From assembly GCA_031772625.1 (NCBI GenBank), contig CM062819.1, positions 1,234,380,955 through 1,234,444,954 of the forward strand: 64,000 nt of DNA, written 5' to 3'. This stretch comes from Pinus tabuliformis. Lineage: Eukaryota; Streptophyta; Pinopsida; Pinales; Pinaceae. Positions 54,768-64,000 of the stretch are shown here, in pieces (within the stretch, counting starts at the first letter, position 1; each line of letters begins with the position of its first letter). Both the position numbers and the translations under genes were made by a program. Below the pieces are notes generated by a model. It saw nothing but the letters and a program-made list of their open reading frames with translations, was not told where the DNA came from and ran no database searches.

Positions 54768-56176
54768 AAAAAGATGGTGGGCTCCAGTATTGTAGCAATA
54801 ATTCTACAACTCCTGGAGCTTCCTTCTCTAATTTTATCAACCCTGTAGTTCGTAACAAACTTGGAAGAGACGGTGCTGTATGCACAAGTACTAGCTCTTG
54901 TCGCAGCTGTCACTTGGTCAGCTGGCACAAGTCCGCTAGGGGCTTAAGCCAACTTCTATGAGCTCTTAGAAGAAGATTTTTAACTGATGGATGGAAGCTA
55001 ACTCAAAGGAAGCTAATCTACTTGCGGAAAGAAACTGAAAGCCAAAAAGAAACGCAAACCCTAGCAAACCCTAATTCTACCAGCTAGTCTTACTGATGCA
55101 GAGATGGGGATGCAAAGTACTGAAAGCGATGCCATTACTTCTACGAAGGTGAAATGCAGGTGTTTAGACTACTTTGATATGAAGAGAACATATTTTTGTA
55201 TTTTTGTTCAAGTTGTTGGAATTATTATGCATGTGCTTCTAACTGGGTCTTTACTGTGCAGGGGTAGATTAAGGGGGAAATGCTTGGAAGAGGTCAGGAA
55301 GGCTCGGAGAGGGTCTAAGGAGTCCCTAACATCCTTTCAGAGAGTTTCACAAAGTTTGGATGCCAAGCAACCGTGTTTATGAGCTTCTACAGGAAGTTTG
55401 CAGGGGTTCTACAGGATGTTCAAAATTTCTACAGGAAGTTCAGTAATTCCTACAGGATGTTCTACAATCGGATTTTTGGGTGATGGATGAGTGGAAGAGG
55501 TTGCATGGGTGGATAGGGAGGTAGGAGAGGGGTTTGTAATTCCTTAGTGACAGAGAGATGAGATGAAGAGGGGGTGTGCTAAGCTGGTTTGTCTAAAGGA
55601 GGGTAGAGGGAATCGAAGGCCGAAGAAGGTAGAATAACGAGGGTAATAGAATAGTTGAGAGACAAGGGGTCTGATTGGGAGATGAGTAGTCGGCCTGGGC
55701 ACGGCTTAGAAGGACAAGAGAGTGAGGGAGTAGCGCTGCACATTGTAAACGAAACAAATCATCCACGTCCTGCACATAATCGAAATATTATTAACCTATT
55801 CTAACTGTTTAATAAAACCAATGAACAACAACGTTATTCCTCAGGAGAATCATGCATGGTACTGAAACAAAGAAACATTCCAAGAGATCTGAACGCATGG
55901 ATACTTCTGCAAACAAAGATATTGCATCTAAGATTGCATGAACGTGTGAACCAATGGTTTTGGTGGGCAACACTGTCTGCAATTCCAGCCCCTAGAAAGA
56001 GGTGAAAATGAGTGTGCAAGCAACCCTTTTCTGGAACCTTTATCAACTCTAATCTCTTCAATTTATTCTAAACAGCAAAAGCAACTCTATCTTCTACCAA
56101 TGACCTACTTAACCATACCAAGAAATCTGATTCAACAACTATGTTTCAAATGCATGTAAAGGAAAAAAAACATAAC

Positions 56177-56184
56177 GCTGAAAG
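56177..56184. repeat. TSD GCTGAAAG of the MITE, left copy
   Basis: Repeated at 56484-56491; the other LTR has a single GCTGAAAG at the same place (about 43470), the empty site. Confidence 0.9.
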
Positions 56185-56483
56185 CATGGAAAATTTTAGG
56201 GGCTAATGTTCGCCCAGTGGGCTAATTTTCCATGATTTTTCCACAAAAAAGATTCGCCAATTTCCAATTTTATAAAAGACGATTCGCCCAAATTTTAGAA
56301 TATAAAATTATTTTACCTTAAAAATCGCCAACATTATAGAGAGACTGTATATAAAATAATTATAAATTTAATTAATTTTACAAATATATCAATAAACATT
56401 TATAATTTTGCATATTAGGGATTAGTGAGATTCGCCAATGTTTTAAACTTCAAGAAAATTTTCCATCCTTAAAATTTTCCTTG
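56185..56483. mobile_element. hAT-like MITE, 299 bp
   Basis: Non-coding and AT-rich, with terminal inverted repeats CATGGAAAATTTTAGGGG and (complement of the right end) CAAGGAAAATTTTAAGGA. The 8-bp duplication and ends beginning CA are typical of the hAT superfamily. A second inner copy of GGAAAATTTT lies close to each end. The empty site in the sister LTR proves it inserted after the Tat-like element. It must have been moved by a transposase encoded elsewhere. Confidence 0.88.
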
Positions 56484-57164
56484 GCTGAAAGAAAGATAAC
56501 AATACAAAGGAAGGAGGCCTTAGGCTCTCAGGTTGGGCCCAACCCCGAGAGCTATGGCTCCTTTAAGAACTCAGAACTGAACTCAAATCTGCCTGCTTTC
56601 CATTAAAAGATAATAATCATAAGTCAAATAACATGCCAATAATGGCTACAAAAGAGCAAAACAGAGCTAGTAGCTCGTAGTTCAGAATGTGCAACAAGGT
56701 TTCAAAAGTCCCCTTCGAAGGCTAAAGCCCTATCATTTATACATCTTGAGGCCCCAAGCTGGCCTCCTAAATCAGTGGGGCTTGGCTGACCAAACTAAGA
56801 GTGATCTGCTGCTTCCTCAAAATCCGTTTGGCTGCCTTCTAGATCCGGTTGTGGTGGCTGTCAGAGCTCGGAGTTGGGGGTGAAAATCCCGAGGAAGGCC
56901 ATTTAATGCTGTGGACAACCCTCCTACGAATCCTCAACCCCATCTTGGTTGTCTCCTAGCCCTCATCTGCGTGGTTTTGCTCCATTAAATGTCAAAAAAC
57001 CTGAAATAAGCACGTGTTAGCCACCTAGGAATAGTGACTGCCCTCATTCGTACAAATGACATAAATATACTAGAAAATGATGCATAAGTTATGAAAAATG
57101 AAGGATTGAGCAGAGGTATTTAGGCCAAATGAGCCCAAAATGTTACCAAATTTGGGGCTCATCA

Positions 57165-57169
57165 AGTGT
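57165..57169. repeat. TSD AGTGT of the Tat-like element, right copy
   Basis: Matches 42068-42072. Confidence 0.88.
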
Positions 57170-58800
57170 ACCAAGCACTATAAGTGGATGTTGTTCTTAC
57201 ATTAGTCTTGTTTAGTAATCAAGTGTAAGAAGGGAAACACAAACAAGTTGGAAGACATTCTTTCAATGCCCACCCACATCAAAAATTACATATTTGGGAA
57301 CTTTGATGCACAGGGAGCCTTTCACCCATGATGCATACAAAGAGGCATGTACATAGGATGAGGACTTTAAGGAGGTGTTTCATCAATTGCAGAGCTAAAT
57401 TCATGTAGATGATGGAGATAACAGAAGTAAATATCATTATCATAATGGGTTACTTTATAGGTTAGGAAAGCTTTGTATTCCTAAAGGTGAAAGCTATATT
57501 TAATAAGAGAGACTCATACCTCAAAGATTGTAGGGAAATTTGGTGCAGGGAAGATAGTGGCCAACTTACAGCGGTATGTGTACTAGCCCAAGATGCAGAA
57601 AAATGTAGCTAGGTTCATTAAAGAATGTATGCATTGTTGTATTAGTAAGCTTAGTAATAAGAAACAAGGTCTATACCATCCCTTACATGTACCCACGTCC
57701 TTGGTAAATAATTTATATGGAATTTATGGGATGTTTACCAACAACTAGGAATGGAAATAACAACCTGTTTGTGGTAGTTGACAGGTTCAACAACATATTC
57801 ATTCTCATGCCTTGTAAAAGGACCATCAAAGGGAGCGAGGATGCAAACTTATTCTTTGAATAAGTTTAGGTGCATTGTGGGATACTAAGTAACATCATTT
57901 CAGATAGTGACACTAGATTTCTTAGTGCATTTTGGACTACATTGTGGGTGCAGATGGACATGAATTTAAATATGTTTATAACATTCATCCACGGATAGAT
58001 GAGAAAATAAGAGAAGTCAAGAAGAATTTGGTGTAGCTTTTGAGTGGTTACAATTAGAAGCATCAAAATACCTTGCATGAAAATATGATCTATATATAAC
58101 ACTCTTATAAGAGCATACCACTTTTCTACTGGTAAGTCCCCATTTGAAACTTGTTTTTCATATTTTCCACCTTCACCTTTGAATGTTGTATATGTCCAAC
58201 AAGTAGTAATGAGGGAGGATCTCTTAAGGGATGCTTTAAGAGCATAAAAATTTGTTGAGAAAATCAAGCAAATCCATTTGCAATTACAAGAGACACTAAG
58301 GAATTCACGTGAAAAGTAAAATTTTAGGCATGATCGACATAGGATAGAGATTTATTTAGAGTAGAATATAAAGTATGGTTACAATTGAAAAGGATAGGCT
58401 ACATGGTCCTATTAAGAAAATAAAGGCTTTGCAATATGGTATTTTTGAGATACTAGAAAGGGTGGGAGATAATTCCTAGAGACTCAATCTACCCCTATAT
58501 ATGCACATTTACTTAGTAGTGAATGACAAGAATCTAAAACTCTATGAGCCTTCCATGTTAGATCAGGAATATAAGAAAGTCATACCTTCCATAGGGGACA
58601 TAGAGTCTACATGCCCAAGAAGATTTGACAGAGAATACAATTTTGTAGAAGTGATCCAAAATTACAAGAAAGGGGGAACATGACCTTTGGAAGATTGTGT
58701 TTATAGGATAAATTCCAAGAAAGGCTAAATGGTACTCCAAGGAGAAGATAAAGGAAAATTTTCATCACCTCATTTAGTAAAATATTCTTAGGACCAAAAG
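57170..58800 (+). pseudogene. End of RNase H and integrase, old Ty3 element
   Basis: Continues the RNase H end (HYKWM), then the integrase zinc domain: IVGKFGAGKIVANLQRYVY and FIKECMHCCISKLSNKKQGL. Further phrases are VPTSLVN and FLSAFWTTLW after ISDSDTRF (second Asp region), then a linker to about 58500. The open frame 58501-58683 is the integrase tail (NDKNLKLYEPSMLDQEYKK, PSIGDIE). Many stops are present. No chromodomain is visible. Confidence 0.75.
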
Positions 58801-58809
58801 CCTCCTCAA

Positions 58810-58820
58810 ATGGGGAGGTA
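58810..58820 (+). other. Polypurine tract of the old Ty3 element
   Basis: ATGGGGAGGTA directly before the right LTR (TGATCTAG). Confidence 0.7.
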
Positions 58821-59739
58821 TGATCTAGCTTGAATCATTATATTATTCTTCATATATATCAATGCTTTTCAAATGGAAAAATTGGAGGAATCATCTTGCA
58901 AGAGTAGTTTTATATATGGGACTCAGTTTGGAGTAGTAGGGTTTGAAACCTTTTGAGGTCATTTTGAGGCCTTCAATGACATTTCTTTGGGGATACAAAT
59001 TTTCCTCTTAAGTTTAGGACCCCATGATGCTATTATATAGTTAGATATCTTTCCAACAATGCAAGAATAACTTTAATTAGAGTTTCCATGCAAACATTAT
59101 GCCTCTCGAAAGTTGACCTACCATGTTTGACCACCATGATTTGGGAGGATACCATGTCAACGTGATCACTCATGCGAAAGGGAATAGCCATGTGAGGACT
59201 TGGAAGAAGACTTTAGAAGGGTAAAATTTGTTACTCTGATTAAGAGTTGAAGAAGTTAAACTTGACCCCTTTTTTGTTATCAATGTATGTTATAACCATG
59301 TCGCTAGGAGGAAAATGGGTTTCATACAGTTTTTATTGTATCTTGTTCTAAAGTAGAATTAAACAATTGGCAGTGAGAGTGAGAGAGAACAATAGAGGTA
59401 TTTAGCATTTTGTAGTGGCCTATTAGGCCATAGGGATAAGGTGACTCCATAAAAAGTTCCTTCTCCTTTATACTTGCATTATTTCCATCCCAGACAAAAG
59501 AGAGCAAAGTAGCCTCACCTTCTAGATGGGTTTTCTCATATAAGGGTTTTCTAGAGCATATCTTGCGTTCAATTATGGTTGATGTGTGATTGTATTTTAT
59601 TTTCCTCTATTTTACGCATTTTTATCTATCACATGCATAAGCATAAAATACTAATTAATAAATCTATAATCTATGGAAATGAACCCTTATGGATAATGTT
59701 TCATAACTAAAAATATGTATTTATTTTGGATCAACTACA
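58821..59739 (+). repeat. 3' LTR of the old Ty3 element
   Basis: Begins TGATCTAGCTTGAATC; aligned phrases with 29681-30626 continue to about 59690. The last 50 bp are poorly conserved, so the end (CAACTACA, 59739) is approximate. Confidence 0.75.
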
Positions 59740-60625
59740 ATCACTATATTTCTAGCATCATATGCACCTTAAATATCTTCCAAAATTTATTTAAAATTTT
59801 GAGATATACATGTGTATTCCCAACATCAACAATACCCTTTCTAAGTATCATGTAATAATTGTCTTCTCACAAAATCACGTTAAAATTCTCCCTTTTCAAT
59901 CTCATTAAAATAAATGAAAATGGCAAAGATAATTTACATTTTATGTTGTGTTGATGTCCATATGCCAACCTCAAAATTATTAAAGCATTCTTCAAGGAAT
60001 TATTTAACCCATATGTGTATAGAATAAATCATTGTGTTTTTATGATGTCTGAATTTATTGGTAATTATTTGATTTGCAATGATCTTTAAAATGGCTATGT
60101 TCATATAAAATATAATAATAATAAATTATCTAATAAATCTCTTGTAACCAGAAGTAAAGAAATGTAACACATTGGCTAATATTGTTATTCATACATTGCA
60201 ACATTACTAAGTGAATATAGTACAAATATGAAATACATTTTTCCAACTACAATGACATCATTTACATATCATTCATATTATTTTGTAAATAATATATCTT
60301 GTAAATACTAGTATAAAAGACCAAAACGATGAAGAAATGTTGGTAATAGGAAAAGAATAACTAAAAAATAAGTCACAAATTGAAATAAATTATATCATAG
60401 AACCAATAAGTTTGGGAAATATACTCAAGTATAAATATATGTTGATCTATGTTAGGGTGAATTGTAGTGGCCATAAATTTGGCATACTCAATAAATATCC
60501 AAGATTCAAAGGGACATGAACATTTATAAATGAGGACGTCATTCAAGTATAGCAGGCAATAAATAGGAATTTGAAACACTTTGGATCCTTTTTTGGAGTT
60601 ATTGTGGCCTTGGGTCATGGCACAA
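59740..60625. other. AT-rich spacer, no clear gene
   Basis: One minus-strand frame (60618-60373, 81 codons; IPIYCLLYLNDVLIYKCSCP) looks somewhat protein-like but matches nothing I recognise. Otherwise nothing seen. Confidence 0.5.
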
Positions 60626-61284
60626 AGGTCCTATGTTAAGTTGGATCCTGAGTGAAATTGATAGTAATTTTTTAGTTGAAACTTGGGAACATGATGAGTC
60701 TGAGGTCCCCAACATAGATGGATTAATTTTGTGGTTAGCATGGAACAAGGAATCCTCTCGGGGGGCAATTGGAGGATTAGCCTATGAAAATAATGTTTTC
60801 CTCACACTCGATTTTATACGATAGACTCCTTTAATCATTACATTGGACCCAAAACTATAACGTTAAAGCTAAGATGATTTATATTGCAATTTCATATTTT
60901 ACACCTATCAACTCTACCTTTTATAAGAAAAACAATCTAGATAAAAAAATTCCCTTATAATACCATAAAACAAAATATTTGTAGTATGAGGAATGAAGGT
61001 AATATCCTCTTGTTAGGAGACTTTATTTCTACAACCACAACTGATAAAACTATTCTTCTAAGCAATAATCACAATCATAATCCTCTTTGGCTAGCCTATA
61101 GGACCTTATTTTAACTAGAAGATACAAAAGAAACCATGAAGACTTGATTGAGAATTTATTTGGTACTGATTTGGTCAAGTTCTATAGTTATCAAGACCTT
61201 ATAATTTGGAATTGTGTAGTCAAGTAGCCAAAATCCAACCAATTGACATGCATTCATGGGCTTGGTAGTAGTGTCGTAGACTAG

Positions 61285-61853
61285 GTGATATTTGATATCT
61301 GTGTTTCCAACCAAATTGTAAATCTTAACCTCTTAAATGATCATGAGCTTGACTTTGATCATAGACCTTTAACCTTAACTCTAAACTTTGTCATTCACAA
61401 AAACCACATGCAAGAGAATTGTAAGAATCAAAGGCTCCTACTTTGTGACAGTAAATCCAGTCTCTTCTTAAAGGATTTAGATAGGTATTTACACCTCTTA
61501 ACTTATAAGGATAACATCGAAAACATGTATCATAATTTTACTACAACCACATGTTCTTCAATAACAAGTTCTCTATTAATGTTTCATATAAAAATAATAA
61601 TAGAACTACTAACACTCAATATGATATTGATTGTAAAATTGTTAGAAAAATGATTAAGGATGCTCCTAATGAATTTTTAAAGCTTGACAAGAAAAATGCA
61701 TACAAATCTCTTATTAAAAGGAAGAAATTGTATTATACAAATAGAAATCAAGAGAAACTACTACATCTATCTAAATCTGATTTTGTAAATCTTTGGAGGA
61801 AAATTCTAATTTGCAAAACTAAAGAAAATAATCAAATTCCCTTGAAGAACTAG
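61285..61853 (+). pseudogene. LINE ORF2 segment linking endonuclease and RT
   Basis: Two overlapping open frames, 61285-61653 and 61551-61853. The first has IFDICVSNQIVNLNLLNDHE, then DHRPL, the end of the endonuclease. The second has KMIKDAPNEFLKLDKKNAYK and RNQEKLLHLSKSDFVNLWRK, the basic linker before RT. One frameshift lies between them at about 61550. Confidence 0.7.
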
Positions 61854-62318
61854 AATTCGTATATTAAAAACCTTTATGAATCCCATAACACGATGGCCAC
61901 CATTTTGAATACCCTTATAGAGTATGTTATATTTTCTTTGGAAGAAATTGACTTTGGGGTTAGGCAGCGTTCTAGTGGGAAAGTTAAGGATTTTGAAACC
62001 AAGCTAGAAATTTTAAAATATGAGGGCCAATTCTCATCCCTTGTGTGCACAAGCTCTTTAATTTGGTAGTGAAACAAGGCTTCCACAAGCCTTGGACACA
62101 AAGACTCATTATGCCTTTTTTTTTTAAGTTAGGGAAAATAATTCCCTATAATTATAGGACCATTATGATTAGCCACATTTTAGCAAAAGATGTACAAAAT
62201 TATTTTGGAAAATAAGACTAGTCTATGACTAGAAAACCATGGTAAAATAACTAAAGGTAGAGCTAGGTTTATGAAATATCATTCAATTGTCGACCACCTT
62301 TTTACTCTCAAGATCATT

Positions 62319-62968
62319 TTAGAGTAATGTCACAATAATAAAACTAATCTCTTTCCTTATTTTTTTGACTTTAGAAATTTTTTTGACTTCGTTCCTAGGA
62401 CAAGATTGTGGAAGAGGGAAGAGATAACGGTTCCTCTCAAATTGAGGGTTGTTGTGACAAGGTTGTATCATAATGTTATTGTAAATTCTAGGACCATTTA
62501 GGATTGGATGGAAGAAATTGAATGAAATATTAGATTCAAGCAAGGGTGTCCCTTATCCCCTAAACTTTTTGGCATATACATTGATAAGCTAAAAGAGTGT
62601 TTGGAAGGTGTAGATTTTGTTGTCAACTTGGCCCCACACTAATTGGTATAGTCATAAATATTCTCCTTTATGTTGATAATATTATTTTTCTAGCAAGGAA
62701 TCATTATGATATTGGAAAGAAACTAAGAGTCCTTCAATATTTCTTCTCTAATATGGGCATGGCTATTAATACTGGTAAAATTAAAATCATGATAACTAAA
62801 TCTAAAAAGTTCACATTTGATTATTTTTTTAACCCCGTTATTTTCATTCATTTCAAAAAAGATAATAAAAAAATACATTTTTTAGATACAACCACAGTGT
62901 ATTCTTGCTTTTTAGAGTATCGCATCGATAATATTCTAGCTTCCTATACAAAATTTCAGATGATATAA
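62319..62968 (+). pseudogene. LINE reverse transcriptase core
   Basis: Frame-disrupted RT. An FDFRNFFDFVPR-like motif near 62370 is followed by QGCPLSPKLFGIYIDKLKEC near 62548-62600. The open frame 62597-62968 carries NILLYVDNIIFLARNHYDIG and NMGMAINTGKIKIMITKSKK. The second catalytic Asp of YxDD is replaced by Asn. Confidence 0.75.
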
Positions 62969-64000
62969 GAATAATATTTAACTGTTATAGAAACATTTTC
63001 TAAGCATATTGTCAGAAATTGAAAAAATGTTCAAGACTATATATAACATCCCAGATGTATATATTCAGTGATAATAAAAATAAAGGAAACATGAGTTAAA
63101 GGCTATAAATATAGATCATTCATGTCTTACCACGAGGCCCTTGAAAGGCCTATGGAATTACTCAGAAGAACTTCCATCCCGATGCTCCAAAACTGCTGAA
63201 AGATCGTATTTGATACTTTCATAAATGGAAATAACTACTAAATGAAGCCCCTTTATACACATATTTTAGAATCAATATCGATCACAACCTCAATTGGAAT
63301 TATGGCATGGAGAAAATGATAGATGTAGGAGGAAAATATTATTATGGGCTTGAAAACAATCGTAAGTCAATAGATCTTTGGATATGGGATGAAAAAAGCT
63401 CCTCTTTGAGATACTCATCACGCCTATTATTTTATATGGATGGTTATGGTATCTCTAAAGAGTCATGGATGAATATAAACAAATCCAAAAGTAGTTTATA
63501 ACCTACAATATCAAGATTAAAGGGAATACTATGTATATAATCATCTTCATTGAAATAAACCTTCCCCCATTGAAAGCATTATATTATGCGTACTAAGAAT
63601 TTAAACAACATCGAAGCTGTGATGGCATAAGGATGTCCAATCTTGGCTAGATTACTTAGGGATAAAGGAGGAGAGAATTTTGCAAAATAAGGATAATATG
63701 AAAATTATTATCACATCAAAATTTAAGGCGAAATTGTGGGGTGATAAAGAGTTAGAGGGAAAAATAAAACTAATGTGTTATAAGGAAATTATCAATGCCA
63801 ATCTCGAAAAGCAAAAAATATTTCTTAGTCTTGACTAATGTTAATGTTGCTAAAGTAAGAACAAATTCTCATGAACTTCGCAATGAAAATGTTATTGGTA
63901 AATTCCCAAAAATCCATGGAACTAGAGAGCTTGTCACTAATATAGGTGGATATTAATGGCCACGCACCTCTTCCATTGACTCAATGATTCTCTATATTCT

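Larger units (their letters stand above)
42073..57164 (-). mobile_element. Tat/Athila-like Ty3/gypsy element, 15.1 kb, nearly complete
   Basis: LTRs of 2.08 kb (left) and 2.39 kb (right; includes a MITE), Asp-tRNA-type PBS, gag, pol without chromodomain, a long downstream extra ORF in the same orientation, a purine tract, and matching 5-bp TSDs. Gag with paired zinc knuckles, DLGA protease and an extra 3' ORF fit the Tat/Athila (non-chromovirus) branch of plant Ty3 elements. Manual LTR comparison gives about 42 substitutions in 2.08 kb (about 2 percent), so it is the youngest large element here. The coding frames are disrupted only by scattered in-frame stop codons. Confidence 0.92.
54775..57164 (-). 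repeat. 5' LTR of the Tat-like element (carries a MITE)
   Basis: Partner of 42073-44154, from TGGTGGGCTCCAGTA to GGGGCTCATCA. The length difference of 308 bp is accounted for by a 299-bp MITE, its 8-bp duplication and a one-base indel. It contains four CTACAGG phrases near 55386-55457. Confidence 0.92.
29681..59739 (+). mobile_element. Old Ty3/gypsy element, opened by later insertions
   Basis: The LTR at 29681-30626 matches 58821-59739. Between them, in plus-strand order, lie a PBS, gag, zinc knuckle, protease, the start of RT (to 32655), the rest of RT and RNase H (41072-42072), integrase (57170-58700) and a purine tract. The interruptions are an 8.4-kb block (32656-41071) and the 15.1-kb Tat-like element (42073-57164). 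Without them the element is about 6.5 kb, a normal Ty3 size. Many stops mark it as old. Confidence 0.85.
60626..64000 (+). mobile_element. LINE (non-LTR retrotransposon) ORF2, decayed, runs past window end
   Basis: Plus-strand ORF2 in several frames. The apurinic-type endonuclease spans about 60640-61400: ETWEHDESEVPNIDGL, ILLLGDFISTTT (GDFN-like) and the end motif DHRPLTLTLNF (SDH-like). RT follows: PYFFDFRNFFDFVPR, then FKQGCPLSPKLFGIYIDKL near 62550 and LLYVDNIIFLAR near 62670, where the catalytic YADD has become YVDN. Further matches are LENNRKSIDLWIWD near 63350 and ESWMNINKSK near 63460. A LINE cuts target DNA and copies its RNA there; this copy is dead. The 5' end appears truncated near 60630 and the 3' end lies outside the window. 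Confidence 0.8.

Noticed and set aside
55104-56061. Small open frames duplicated at 42402-43359 and 55104-56061
   Set aside because: They are the same places in the two LTRs of one element; no domain, and conservation is explained by recent LTR identity.

Overview
The window is repeat-dominated nuclear DNA from a land plant with a large genome. I see no intact host gene, no rRNA or tRNA gene and no CRISPR. Almost everything that can be explained is a retrotransposon, often nested, with plant-type primer-binding sites (initiator Met-tRNA type TGGTATCAGAGC; Asp-tRNA type for the Tat/Athila-like element). From memory, the gag/pol style of the old Ty3 element and the LINE reverse transcriptase (QGCPLSP, LFGIYIDKL) recall gymnosperm, fern or moss elements more than angiosperm ones. 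A conifer-like genome is my best guess, not a demonstrated fact.

Layout. 1-2.3 kb: AT-rich DNA with small duplications and a 138-bp hairpin. 2.3-6.14 kb: a broken minus-strand coding fragment split by a 3.3-kb non-autonomous Ty1/copia element (TSD CTAAC). 6.25-16.59 kb: a decayed minus-strand Ty3/gypsy chromovirus with about 2.75-kb LTRs. 17.68-28.94 kb: a large palindromic block of order AB - X - AB' - X' (primes are inverted copies). X carries a two-module higher-order satellite; AB carries about 165-bp tandem repeats and a fragment that looks like the end of a bHLH/ACT-type gene. A tRNA-derived SINE sits in one X copy.

29.68-59.74 kb: an old plus-strand Ty3/gypsy element opened twice. An 8.4-kb block of unknown origin (32.66-41.07 kb) lies between two adjacent RT motifs and itself carries a second copia element of the 2.7-kb family (33.1-36.9 kb, minus). 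A 15.1-kb Tat/Athila-like element (42.07-57.16 kb, minus, TSD AGTGT) sits in the RNase H region. That element's 5' LTR later received a 299-bp hAT-like MITE (TSD GCTGAAAG), absent from its 3' LTR. 60.6-64 kb: a decayed plus-strand LINE running off the window.

The best-preserved genes belong to the Tat-like element: gag, pol (protease, RT, RNase H, integrase) and a downstream extra ORF, all co-oriented and broken mainly by point stop codons. I do not see a clearly new functional system. The best candidates for something undescribed are the AB-X-AB'-X' block, the CTACAGG motif concentrated in the 3' half and LTRs of the Tat-like element, the repeated primer-binding sites at the LTR end of the first copia element, and the shared gag-protease-only structure of the two copia elements.
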